Shown here piece by piece: positions 10,315-20,327 of a stretch of DNA of 64,000 bases. The first letter of the stretch is position 1, and each line of letters starts with the position of its first letter. This DNA is from Ailurus styani (Eukaryota; Chordata; Mammalia; Carnivora; Ailuridae). The stretch lies in contig LNAC01000003.1 in the NCBI GenBank assembly GCA_002007465.1, positions 10,837,142 through 10,901,141 of the forward strand, given 5' to 3'. Below the pieces are notes generated by a model. It saw nothing but the letters and a program-made list of their open reading frames with translations. It was not told the origin of the DNA and searched no databases. Made by a program: the position numbers and the translations under genes.

Positions 10315-12111
10315 ACTTTAAAGTAAAAATATTGAATCAGATTCTTTGTAAAAATTGACTCGTGTTATTCTCGATGAATTAGAATCTTCTCATAGTTTCT
10401 CTCATTCATTTGATCTCCTAATGAAATCTCTGAGAATTTTATTTTCCTGGTGTGACACATTTTGTAAATGCTTATTGTACTAATTTACTTTGGTTTGACA
10501 CTGTAAACTCTTGTAAATAGAGCTAATAGAATTAATATGTGGAACATCTTAAAGATTTTATGGAAACCATAGGAATTCGGAGTTTGCTGAGACAAGAACA
10601 CTGAAGATAAGATTTGTAACAAACCCTCTTAGAAGTGACCATGGAAAGATGATAAACGATATTTACCTCATGTGTCATGATAACTGTTTTTTAAAGAAGA
10701 TATCTGTGCCCTCTTTTATCGGGGGTATGGGAAAATGTATCACTTACAAGCACTCAATCACTGTGACAAAGAAATAGCAAACCTTGAACATGTCAAAACA
10801 GTGCTATTTCCACTTCTTTTCTTGAATACTGACTTTATTCTCAATATTATATCCCTGACATAGTCTTTCAAATAGGATGTTTATTTTATGGTGAGATTAT
10901 ATAAAACACATATGTAGGTATGTGAACATGCAGAATATTTAATAATTTGATAAAAAAAATAATTTCGCGTAAAAGAAGATATTTGGATCAGACAACAGTG
11001 TGTCATTGTATCTTAAGCGGAATATAAAGGCATTAGTTTTAAACAAGTTAGTTAAGTTCTGTGATACTGTAATCAGTTTCAGTTACTGATGTTAGCACTC
11101 TTGTCCACGTTCTCTCTCTCTCCATGAAAAAAGTACAGCAGGCTGATTTAGCATTGGATTTGAAGCTACGTATCTGTTTCATGAAATATTTTTTCTGTGG
11201 GAAATTTGAACCTTTTTTCTGAAGAATGCATGCAGTTTTTGCAAGGAAGATCCATAGTTCCATTAGCCCCTGTTATAGTCCAGATGTTCATGAGAGACTA
11301 GACTACAATTAAAACTGAACGATTAACTTAAAATTATCGGAAAATTCTGGCTGTGCTAGAAAGTCCTCTGGTAATCATTCACGATTTTTTCAGGGTGGCT
11401 TTCTCTATGGGCAAAATAGGAAACGTGGATTCTGATCTTAACTGCTCTGCCAGATGTTTCTTAAAATAAAAGATGCTGTCTCTTGAAAGCTCTTTAAGCA
11501 AATCTTCACCTGAATGCCTCCTTTAATATTCCTCCCAATTTATCAGGTAAAAATGAACTCTATTTTCTTCTCAGACAAAACCTATGTAACTTCTTTTTAG
11601 AGAGAACAGAGAAGCAGCATTATCATGTGTGAAATAAACCCAGGATCTTGGCAGGCAGCATCTAGCAAGGAAGCACTGTATTTTGGCTGAACATACTTTA
11701 TACTTTTATCTTGGCTAAAGCCTTTTTAAAAAGAAATTGCCTTAAAAGAATTTGTTTCTGCTGCTCTATACTAGAATTGAAAAGAAGAGCTTTATTCATT
11801 AGTTATACTCTTAGTCTCCAAGAAATGTGAGGTGTGTACACAAAATCATTATACTGATGTCACTTGAAGGAACTTCTCAGATAGGAATATCTGTTTTCTT
11901 TCTATAATTTTTAGCATTGTACGAAAGTGCTAAGGTTGTTTATCTTAAACGTAAATAGTCCTGTTGGCAAGAACCTCAGGGGAAAAAAAAATGTTTGCAT
12001 CTCAGAAGTACATTTTGTATAAATGCTGCTAGAAATATTTCAAACATTGTACACAAGCAAACAAACATCTAAACAAAAACACGGAACTTTAGGAAGATGA
12101 AAATAAATTAG
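10315..12111. other. Long unique interval
   Basis: No repeat or gene is recognised in 1.8 kb of AT-rich DNA. The part at 11380-11700 is less AT-rich and lacks low-complexity sequence. It may include conserved non-coding DNA, but no motif decides this. Confidence 0.4.
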
Positions 12112-12125
12112 TAACTTTGCCTTTC

Positions 12126-12318
12126 GGGCGCCTGGGTGGCTCAGTGGGTTAAAGCCTCTGCCTTCGGCCCAGGTCATGATCTCAGGGTCCTGGGATCGAG
12201 GCCTGCATCGGGCTCCCTGCTCGGCGGGGAGCCTGCTTCCTCCTCCCTCTCTGCCTGCCTCTCTGCCTACTTCTGACCTCTCTCTGTCAAATAAATAAAT
12301 AAAATCTTTAAAAAAAAA
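12126..12318 (+). repeat. Young Can-SINE (musteloid type) with target-site duplication
   Basis: This is a complete copy close to the consensus shared by other copies in the window: head GGGCGCCTGGGTGGCTCAGT, the GGTCCTGGGATCGAGGCC box, GCTCGGCGGGGAGCCTGC, CT-rich segment, AAATAAATAAATAAAATC tail and A-run. The 14-bp duplication TAACTTTGCCTTTC (12112-12125) recurs at 12319-12332 with one mismatch. Low divergence implies a recent insertion. Confidence 0.97.
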
Positions 12319-12454
12319 TAACCTTGCCTTTCAAATATAGACTCTTATTTAATGCTAAATAAACAGGTATATACGTGTCTGGAGTATTAGTTTAAGTTCT
12401 TCTGGTTAGTTAAGTGGTATTAGAAAGTGAAAAAAAAGTAATAGAAAGTACTAT

Positions 12455-12560
12455 GATATGAGCTACCTGATATTTATGACTTACTAGGTGACAGGTATTA
12501 TGCCTTGAGCATATTATTTTCTTTAGTCCTAAAATAACCCTAATGAGCTATGTAAGTTTA
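12455..12560 (-). repeat. MIR fragment (antisense)
   Basis: The phrase 'cttactaggtgacaggtattatgccttgagcatattattt' followed by 'agtcctaaaataaccctaatgagctatgtaag' follows the antisense 3' half of MIR. The 5' half is missing. Confidence 0.55.
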
Positions 12561-12729
12561 CTGCGAGAACAAATTATTGTGAGCACCTTGATTTTTGACC
12601 TGTTGTGCCTTCAGTTAGTCCAGTTGAGAGCCATAAATTGAGCAGAGAGTCTTAATTGTTCAGGGACTCAGTGATAGGGCTAAATACTCAGGAGGGATTT
12701 CTCTAGATCATTCAACTCTTTAAAAGTGC

Positions 12730-13210
12730 GACCTAAGGCAGATAGGAACCGTGATCCCTAGGGAGAAGAGGCTAATGCATTAAACTTGCCCACTATCTTG
12801 GCTTTGGTATTTACCATTTGCCCTTGCTTTTCCTTTTTACCTGATAAAATTCAGAGCAGTAGGAATGTCTTAACGCAAATATTGCTGAGCGCTTAATCCA
12901 ATTGGGCAAAGACTACAATTTATGATTTGGTTGTTAATTAGACTTAAAGAACAAAGCTAATGCTGTTCCATTTAGTGAGAAAAGCCTCTGAGGACGGGAG
13001 GACTGACCAATATCGGTTCTCCTGCTGGGCAAACACTGTGCATAAACAAGTCCCCAGGGCTTCATTACTGAGCCTTTTAGACAAACACGAAATGCATTTT
13101 AGTTTATTTGAAAATCCTTACAATGAAGCTTTATTGTACATCTATAAATTTTTCACGTTGACATGTCAAGGACTTGTAAAAGTATACTGGCAAGAGGGAT
13201 AAACATTATA
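12730..13210. promoter_or_regulatory. Candidate conserved non-coding element (enhancer-like)
   Basis: This is a repeat-free, complex block with clustered developmental-factor words: GCTTAATCCAATTGGG (a bicoid/OTX TAATCC at 12894 next to a CCAAT-type ATTGG), GTTAATTAGAC, and AACAAAG (SOX/TCF-like). An 80-codon frame crosses it but has no domain. Enhancer identity is inferred. Confidence 0.3.
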
Positions 13211-13696
13211 AATAGCACTTTTCTGTTAAATGTAAGATGATTGTGGATAGTACACAGCATGGTCATAAAATGAATACAATTCTGTTTGGAGAAGCAATTG
13301 TGGAAATGAGTGGTAATATCTAAACAGAGTGGTAAACTATACATTGAAAAAAACAAGCAATTTCACATTGTTTAGGAAAATTGGGTATGCAGTTTTTGAT
13401 GCTTAGCAGAGAAGATGTGTCATTTCTTTTTTCTTCTACAAGACTGTTTAAAAATAAAATTTAAATGCTGATACACCCTTAATGCAGTTATCTTACCTTC
13501 ATAATTTTATAAAAAATATTTTCTGCTTTATGAGTATGTTTAATATATTGGCCTTGCATTTTTTTTTATGGAAAGTGTACTTTCCTAAGAATTTGAAATG
13601 CATGTTTTCCAATTTGTAAAGTCACTGAGTTTGCACGATCACAGATTTCTCTACTTTGCTGGATTGTCCTTACACATTTTGGAACCGATTCTTATG
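13211..13696. other. Unique AT-rich interval
   Basis: No repeat or gene is recognised in this stretch. Confidence 0.4.
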
Positions 13697-13713
13697 GAGT
13701 AAGGATAACTTTA

Positions 13714-13972
13714 TTTTCTATTCTTTTATTATTTTTTATCTTATTTTATTTAAATTCAATTAATTAACATATAATATATCATTAGTTTCAGAGGTAGAGT
13801 TTAGTGATTCATCAGTTGCATTTAACACCCAGTGCTAATTGTGGCATGTGCCCTCCTTAACGCCCATCACCCTCTTACCCCATCCTCCTAACCCCTCCCC
13901 TCCAGCAACCCTCAGTTTGTTTCCTATAGTTGAGTCGTTTATGGTTTGTCTCCCTCTCTGGTTTCATCTTAC
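13714..13972 (-). mobile_element. L1 3'-end fragment (carnivore L1, antisense)
   Basis: Read on the minus strand, the segment follows the carnivore L1 3' terminus: 'ggtttcctatag' reversed, the G-rich tract (here as CCCATCCTCCTAACCCCTCC), and 'agtgattcatcagttgcat...acccagtgct'. It then ends in an A-rich tail (here the T-rich run at 13711-13745). Only about 230 bp of the element is present, so it is severely 5'-truncated and carries no ORF. Confidence 0.85.
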
Positions 13973-13985
13973 TTTATTATTTTAT

Positions 13986-14095
13986 TTTTTTAAAAGATTT
14001 TATTTTTAAATCTCTATACCCAACATGGGGCTTGAACTCACAACCCCAAGATCAAGAGTCACATGCTCTACTGACTGAGCTAGCCAGGCGCCCCT
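13986..14095 (-). repeat. Short tRNA-like Can-SINE (antisense)
   Basis: Read in reverse, this has the short Can-SINE architecture: GGGGCGCCTGGCTAGCTCAG, TAGAGCATGTGACTCTTGAT, the B-box-like GTGAGTTCAAGCCCC, then GGGTATAGAGATT and an AAAATAAAATC tail. It lacks the CT-rich segment of the longer type. The 17-bp duplication at 13697-13713 and 14097-14113 abuts its head and encloses both this SINE and the L1 piece. Confidence 0.9.
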
Positions 14096-14113
14096 AGAAT
14101 AAGTATAACTTTA

Positions 14114-14808
14114 ACTTTCCACTGCAGCTCTTCAGGTTTAGTCATAATTGCAATGTGAGCAAAACAAGTTATCTGACAATTGATTTGAACCATGAGCTAA
14201 CTTTTCTTAGCCAGTAATTTTTTAAAATGTTTTCTACTGGCCTTAGAAATAACAATGCGGTACTTTAAGTCATTTATTATTAAATTTGAAAGATCTTTTT
14301 CTCCTTGATGAGAGAGCACATTTTTATTTTGACATGTACTCTGCTTTACAAATATTGGAGTATGTTTTTATAGTATGTTCACAGAAGTGCCTGATTTATA
14401 AGTGGCATGCCAACTTTAAAAGGTAGACGTTCTTTCAGTATGGTTTGAGTTTTCACTCTGGTAGGATAATCAAAACTGGAAGGAGTAGAAAATGGCTTTT
14501 AGAACAAAATTCGTGATGTTATAGTTACTTCTTGGCTTCAGAGGAGATGCCAGTTTCCAGGGCAGAGTCCTACTTAGCTCTTTAAGAAATTACACAAAAA
14601 GGACTCTTCCTGGCATCTGGATTTACTAAGATAACCAGCAAGGAAATTTTGAAGAATCTGTCGACCTTTGGAATCTTCATGTATCTAAGTCAACAAAATA
14701 ATTTAATAGACAAATTTCCTTCATTGTGCTAATTGGATCATGACCTTGGATTAGCAGAAGGTGAGAATAGGCTATGCCCTTATCAGCAAGGGTAAATAAA
14801 ATTATATC
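14114..14808. other. Unique interval
   Basis: No repeat or gene is recognised. A complex section at about 14540-14790 includes GTGCTAATTGGATC (homeodomain-like), but nothing more supports a function. Confidence 0.4.
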
Positions 14809-14836
14809 GTCACCCTAGTAGTCACCCTGGTAGTCA
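14809..14836 (+). repeat. 12-bp tandem duplication
   Basis: GTCACCCTAGTA is followed directly by GTCACCCTGGTA and a partial third GTCA. One mismatch separates the two units. Confidence 0.85.
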
Positions 14837-15010
14837 GACCTTTGAAGGATTTCTCATTTTAAACCCCATATAGTTCTTAAAATTTATAAAATTACATAAA
14901 ACTGAAAAAATACAAGAATGAAAGTGAAATGCTCTCCTTTTTTTGAAGCTCTGGTTGTCCAATATAGTCATACTAAGTATTATTTATTTCACTCATGTGT
15001 ATGTGTCTGG

Positions 15011-15040
15011 TTTTTGTTTTTGTTTTGTTTTTGTTTTTGT
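15011..15040. repeat. (TTTTTG)n simple repeat
   Basis: Repeated T4-5G units. The FLFLFCFCF frame here is translated simple repeat. Confidence 0.9.
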
Positions 15041-15152
15041 TCTTTTAATTTGGAAATCAGGAAACTACCCGGTCAGATATTAGCTGAGTTTTGTATTCTG
15101 TTTTGTTATCCCCAAATAGCTGTCAAAATCAAAAGCAAAAACAACAACAACC

Positions 15153-15177
15153 CTTTGTGGGGTTTTTCCCCACAAAG
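15153..15177. repeat. Perfect 10-bp inverted repeat (hairpin)
   Basis: CTTTGTGGGG (15153-15162), TTTTT loop (15163-15167), CCCCACAAAG (15168-15177). All ten stem positions pair. It is not part of any repeat I recognise. Confidence 0.9.
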
Positions 15178-16699
15178 CCTAATTTATGTTATGTGAGATG
15201 ACAGCTTATGCAAACACCAATGGGTATGGGATACTGATTCAAAGACTTGAATTTTATTTCTTCACAACCTGCCAGAAAAAATTCCTCCATCTTATAGCTA
15301 GTTCTTATAGTTGCAATTAATAGTAAGATCAGTGGCAGCTTAATCCAGTAGATCAATTTGCAGCCTTCCTCCAAATCCTCTAGGGGACTCTCCAGTTAAG
15401 CTCCTTCTTGTCATTGGCCCCATTCACGGCTAATATCTAATTGGCCCATGTCTCTTTCATGTAAGTTCACTTGTGTCAAACTTAACATGGTTATTTGCTA
15501 CTTTTAGTAACTCCCTTTTCTGAATGTTACTTAGTCTCTCCTTCATATTCTTTGGTCACTCCAGATTCCATACTCTTTCATATGTTAATATTTTATTACT
15601 GGATATAATAGGTTTATATTTAATATTTCTGTCACTGACTGCAGAATATTGAGTTTGTTTATTTAGTTCAGTAAGTGTTTACTGAGAACTCATTAATTGC
15701 CAAAATGATATGGTCATAGGGTGAATCTTGTTTACAAATATTTGTTACTAATCTGATAAAAAATATTCTCAAGTTTTCTGGAATCAACATTAGGTTAACC
15801 GCCATTGTTAACTTACAGTGTCTTTGACTTGTGTTTTTTAGTACTTCCCATGAAATCTTAGATTCTTGTTCTTCAGGCAAAAATTGAAAAAGTAAGACTA
15901 TATTAATGACTTGTGAGAAACATAGCATTGGACGAGAGAGTAACTGTAATGTAAAGCTTGATTTGTAATATTTTATTTATGTCAAAGGTCATTTTTCATA
16001 GTAACCGTTATAACTACTTAGAAATTGAACATCAGATGGGTCACTAGATTCAAATCAACAAGATACTATACAAACTACACATGAAATCTCTTTTTTTTCC
16101 TTATTCCATTTGTCAAAGCAGCAATTTGTTATTGAAGCTTTCAATTTATACTTGACTTGTTTACAAAATATAAAATAATTTTTTAACTTTAATTTCTACA
16201 TATCCATTACTTTGGTGAGCTGGAGAACTACAAGAATTGATCAATGAAATGTTAAGTGAATACAGACTGAATGTAAACTTTTAAAACTTTTTAAAAAAGT
16301 GCTTCTCTATAGTTTTTCTATCTTCCAAATGAAAGTAAATGCACTAGTGATCAAGTTCAAGAAAATAACTCTAAACTGACAGTAAAATTATAAATAAACT
16401 TAAGGAAACAAAGAGTAGATAGGATGAAATAGTTTTAAGGTTACATTACTTCATTTTGAGAATTAATTAGGCTTTACGTTTTTTTAGAAATATCATAGTT
16501 AACAGCAAATATTTTAAATCTGTCACATCTATATTAAGAAAATTTTCCAGCTTTATTTTATAAGAAAAAAACTTTAGAACAAAACGCCAGCAATTATAGA
16601 CTTCCAGATACAGCATGTACTTGCCTTGCAAATTTCAAAAGGAAACACACTTGTTATGGAAGTACTGAAATGTAAAGAACCTAAATTTATCAAGTTAAC
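15178..16699. other. Unique AT-rich interval
   Basis: No repeat or gene is recognised in 1.5 kb. The 61- and 86-codon minus-strand frames have no domain. Confidence 0.4.
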
Positions 16700-17420
16700 T
16701 GTCAACCGAACTGTCTTCTATGTTCTCTCCACCTACCAGGCCTCATTAAATTAATCTGAAAAGAGCACTATCTCTTTAATGCTCGAATAGTATTGTGCTG
16801 ATGAGCCAGGGGCAGCCCACCAATTGGCAGACCCATTGGGTGATAAATGTCCAAGGACCTCTAGGCTGACGACACATTTTTCATCATTAATCCAGCCCAT
16901 TGTAACCAGGGCCACTCACATTGATTCGAACTAGGGGGCATCATCTGCTGTTAAGAGGGTGATGACTCGCTAAAAATGAAGGCCTGAAACTAATCAAATA
17001 TATTTAGAGCCTTCCCTGGCACCTTGCTGGAGGGCAGCAGTCGAGAGCTAATAGAGGAGCAAGAGACAGGTAGTGTGATGCTCTGCTAGCTCTGTATGAG
17101 AACGTGAGAAATCCATTAGAAAACCTGTTACGTGATTTTAGCTATTAGAAACTGTAGGACGACTGTGTGTGTGAATTAGTCCAGCGCTATCTGTACCTGC
17201 GTGTTTCATTAAAAATGTAATTTTGAATCATCATGCTTTTAGTTGGAAAATGCTAAGGAATTCAGTTATAAAGAATTGGAATTCTCAAAGCGAGATTTCT
17301 TTGGAATTCCTAAATAGTTTTTGTAAGTTTGTAATAAATTGTTTGAGAAAGAGGCTAGTGTTTATGTTACTGAATTAACAAAATTTGATGGGGAGGAGAG
17401 CATCTCTTTTCCCCTGGCAG
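16700..17420. promoter_or_regulatory. Candidate conserved non-coding element (enhancer-like)
   Basis: This is the longest complex, repeat-free block in the first third of the window. It contains ACCAATTGGC with a second CCCATTGGGTG nearby (CCAAT-type pair), CATTAATCCAGCC (TAATCC at 16888), GAACTAGGGGGCATC (a partial CTCF-like word at 16929), CTGAAACTAATCAAATA, and several TTCATTAAAAATG-type homeodomain words. No open frame of note runs through 16.7-17.4 kb. An enhancer role is inferred from motif density and complexity. Confidence 0.35.
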
Positions 17421-18239
17421 AATTCAGCAAATTCCATTAAAGTTGGTTCTCTTCTACTTTTATTATTGTTTCTTTACCTAATAATTTAATATGTATTTTA
17501 TCAGAATATACTTAAATACATTTTGGTAGTTCACGGGTATATATGCATATATTATACACAGACATTTTATAATTTATGTATGCAAATATTCATTTTAAGT
17601 CAGTCTTTCGTTATTTTAATTTGTAAGAGTAAAAAAGTGGCCCTGGTTAAGTCATAGCCAGAGATTCAAGCAATAATGGTTAAGCAAACTTTTGAGCCTT
17701 ATACAAACACAGAAAAATACATGTTCTTTATTTGCTGCTCGTTCCTGATTAAGCAAAATCAAGACTGACTAGGAAATAAATTTCAATGCTCAAATTTCAC
17801 ATGTACCATGCTTGCAAGTTTAAAGAGGACTTTACATGTAGTTATCAACCACTTCTAGTATTGACTGAATTTATGTGGAAAGCTTCATTACTGAGCAACA
17901 GATGACCTGACTACCTACCTAGTGATGAATAATCACAGTCTGAATATTCTTAACTGGGACTGTATGACACAGTGCCAAAAAGCAGCTGGTTAGTAAGCAT
18001 CATGAAGGAACAGAATAGAGACTGGCTAAATAATTATTTCTTTAAAAAACAAGTCTCACTGGGGAGGCTGTTGGTTCCAGTGAAACACAAGTGGGAACTA
18101 CTCAGAAAATGGCTAGAAAAAAAATGGTCCAAACACTGCTGACTTATATATTTTTGCCATTCAAATGGAAGCAAAAGTAAATCAAACATCCAGAGATCCA
18201 AATATAAAGGAAGATGAGAAATAATTCATTTAGCTACCT
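17421..18239. other. Unique AT-rich interval
   Basis: No repeat or gene is recognised in this stretch. Confidence 0.4.
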
Positions 18240-18530
18240 GGGTTAGCAAAATAATAGACCTCCAAGGATGTCCACATCCTAATCTCAGACCTGTGACTAT
18301 GTTGTCTTACAGGGCAAAAGGGATTTTACAGGTGTAATCCAGTTAGGGCCTTGAGATAGGGAGAATATTCTGCATTATCTAGGTGGGGCTAATACAACCA
18401 CGCAAGTTTTTTAGAGCTGAGAACCTTCCCCAGCTGTCCTCTGAAGGAGATGTGTCTGTGGAAAGTGGGTTGGAAACACGCAACCTTGCTAGCTTTGAAG
18501 GTGGAGAAAGGGACCACCAGCCAAGTCTCT
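18240..18530 (+). repeat. Ancient LTR-like repeat (MaLR-type, subfamily unassigned)
   Basis: The phrases 'atgtccacatcctaatctcagacctgtgac', GGGCAAAAGGGATTTTACAG, 'ccttgagatagggagaatattctgcattatctaggtggggc', GAAGGAGATGTGTC and 'ttgctagctttgaaggtggagaaaggg' occur in the order of a very common mammalian dispersed repeat. I recall it as MLT1/MaLR-like but cannot fix the subfamily. It ends abruptly at an L2 fragment. Confidence 0.6.
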
Positions 18531-18549
18531 CTATTTGGTTTGCTTATCT

Positions 18550-18660
18550 TTTGACTCCCCAGATACAATGTAAGCTTCACAGGGGCCAGCAGGTGGTCCT
18601 GTTTACAGTTGTATCCCTAGCACATAGCAGGTGCTCAATAAATACTTGATTGAATGACTA
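18550..18660 (+). repeat. L2 LINE 3' end (sense)
   Basis: ATACAATGTAAGCTTCACAG, 'tgtatccctagcacatag' and CAGGTGCTCAATAAATACTT followed by GATTGAATGACTAA match the L2 3' terminus. The 88-codon frame at 18383-18649 is a read-through of this repeat and the LTR-like one before it. Confidence 0.8.
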
Positions 18661-19089
18661 AGCTGGTGAACAAATGAACCAATGCCACAGAATATCGCTT
18701 TTCAAATTTTGTAACCCACAAACATAAAAAAAAAAACTTAGGCTCTCCTAGTTACATTAATTAGTTGTGAATAATGTATATTCATTGAACATTAAAGCCA
18801 TGGCAAAAGCATTTTATTCTAAGCATATATATTTCTCCAAACCAGTCAAGAAGAATGCCCTCATTAAAAAAAAAAAGGAAAAAAGAAAAAGAAAAAAATA
18901 ATTCCCTTTTGAATGTGACCTGCAAGCATCTGCCATCTTGTTTTGCTCAGAAGTTCAGCTAGAGGAAAAAGAGAAACAGAGTAAGGCAGATAGAATGCCA
19001 TGCATTTAGAGATCTAGTACTTTATCCTTAGGTTGAGTTAAGACCTCAAAGTTGGCTGTGTCTCATATAATCCTGCCACTAAGGTCCAT

Positions 19090-19380
19090 TCCGTCATGGA
19101 ACTTGCTTCTTCTGGGGAAGACAGTAAACAAGAACCATCCCTCTTCAAAATGATTAGAGGTTAAGATACGTGCTGGGGAAAAAAATTAACAGCATGCAGT
19201 GATAGAAAAATAGCACAGACACTTGGTCAGAGTGGTCAGCACTGAGGAGTTCATCTGAAACTTGAAGATGAGAAGGAATTGGTCTCATGAAGAGCCAGGA
19301 GAAGAGAATTCTAGGAAGAGGATACCACCTGATGAAAGGTTCTGAGCCAGAAAAGCAGTTGGCTGATTTAAGAATTGAAA
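19090..19380 (-). repeat. L2-like fragment (antisense), left part
   Basis: Phrases such as 'ggggaagacagtaaacaag', 'cttgaagatgagaaggaatt', 'agagccaggagaagagaattctaggaagagg' and 'tgatgaaaggttctgagccag' follow antisense L2 3'-region sequence. The element was split by the SINE at 19391 and resumes after 19670. Confidence 0.55.
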
Positions 19381-19590
19381 GAAGACTCATTGGGCGCCTG
19401 GGTGGCTCAGTGGGTTAAAGCCGCTGCCTTCGGCTCAGGTCATGATCCCAGGGTCCTGGGATTGAGGCCCACATCGGGCTCTCTGCTCGGCGGGGAGCCT
19501 GCTTCCCCCTCTCTCTCTGCCTGCCTCTCTGCCTAGCTGTGATCTGATCTCTCTCTCTCTGTGTCAAATAAATAAATAAAATCTTTAAAA

Positions 19591-19624
19591 NNNNNNNNNN
19601 NNNNNNNNNNNNNNNNNNNNNNNN
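19591..19624. other. Run of 34 N (assembly gap or mask)
   Basis: Thirty-four consecutive Ns lie within the A-rich tail of the SINE. They are followed immediately by CGATCT, which does not belong to the SINE. Confidence 0.99.
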
Positions 19625-19627
19625 CGA

Positions 19628-19630
<3 letters not shown>
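19625..19630 (+). other. Probable sequencing-adapter remnant
   Basis: CGATCT between Ns and a poly-A run matches the last six bases of Illumina TruSeq-type adapters, which end in GCTCTTCCGATCT. No other SINE copy in the window has these bases between the AAATC tail and the A-run. See findings. Confidence 0.7.
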
Positions 19631-19662
<32 letters not shown>

Positions 19663-19670
19663 AGACTCAT

Positions 19671-19800
19671 AGTTGGGGAGGAGTGATCAGGGGCCAGAGT
19701 TATCTAACGGGAGTGTGGAAGGCCACAGTAGCCTGACAATGGGCTTTTGTGGACCAAGGCAAAGAGTTCCAATTGCACATGACCTCTTTCGGTCAGACTC
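19671..19800 (-). repeat. L2-like fragment (antisense), right part
   Basis: 'agttggggaggagtgatcaggggccagagttatctaacggg' and 'tttgtggaccaaggcaaag' resemble the antisense L2 continuation of the piece left of the SINE. Confidence 0.45.
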
Positions 19801-19859
19801 TAAGATCTTTCTTTGAATGGCATTTCATTTCAAGAAGTATTTTATAAAGTATATACTCT

Positions 19860-20075
19860 GTGTCTGAGTGCTTGTTCTTCAATGATAAACTTTAAATGGT
19901 CCTTACTCTCAAAGACCCCAGACTCCAGGGAGACAGATGTGTAAACAGATAATTAAAATACAGTGTGATACATATAAATGACATAGCAATCAATAGTAAT
20001 GATTCCCACAAGGACAATATTCAGTAGTGGATAAAGTGAAGTGTTAGCCCCTCTGGTGAAATAGATCTTATAATC
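19860..20075 (-). repeat. L2-like fragment (antisense)
   Basis: 'tgtctgagtgcttgttcttcaatgataaac', 'ggtccttactctcaaagaccccagactccagggagacaga' and 'aacagataattaaaatacagtgtgata' follow antisense L2 3' order. The copy is strongly diverged. Confidence 0.5.
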
Positions 20076-20140
20076 TCTTGCAGGATTCCTTACTGGGTTT
20101 ACATCTCCTTGGGTTAGTGCTCCCTGTTTTTTTAGAACTA

Positions 20141-20327
20141 TTTTTTTTAAAAGATTTTATTTATTTATTTGACACAGAGAGAGATCAGATCACAAGTAGG
20201 CAGAGAGAGGAGGAAGCAGGCTCCCCGCTGAGCAGGGAGCCCGATGCGGGCCTCGATCCCAGGACCCTGAGATCATGACCTGAGCCAAAGGCAGAGGCTT
20301 TAACCCACTGAGCCACCCAGGCGCCCT
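20141..20327 (-). repeat. Young Can-SINE (antisense)
   Basis: Reverse of the consensus: T-run, AAAGATTTTATTTATTTATTT, GAGA-rich segment, GAAGCAGGCTCCCCGCTGAG, GGCCTCGATCCCAGGACCCT, and head ACTGAGCCACCCAGGCGCCC. Open frames of 66 and 81 codons on opposite strands are SINE-derived. A convincing target duplication was not resolved, because CTCCCTG plus a T-run occurs on both sides with an indel. Confidence 0.95.

Larger units (their letters stand above)
19391..19657 (+). repeat. Young Can-SINE with long A-tail, assembly gap inside tail
   Basis: This is a near-consensus copy (GGGCGCCTGGGTGGCTCAGT, GGTCCTGGGATTGAGGCCC, CTCTGCTCGGCGGGGAGCCT, CT-rich segment, CAAATAAATAAATAAAATC). It is interrupted by 34 Ns and CGATCT, then 27-30 As. 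The target-site duplication AAAGAAGACTCAT (19378-19390) is exact after the tail (19658-19670), so the insertion is recent and the two sides of the gap belong together. Confidence 0.97.

Noticed and set aside
13986..14095. Intact tRNA gene
   Set aside because: The tRNA-like head has A/B-box resemblance but continues into a GGGTATAGAGATT segment and an A-rich tail. It is a tRNA-derived SINE. The same applies to 60810-60920.
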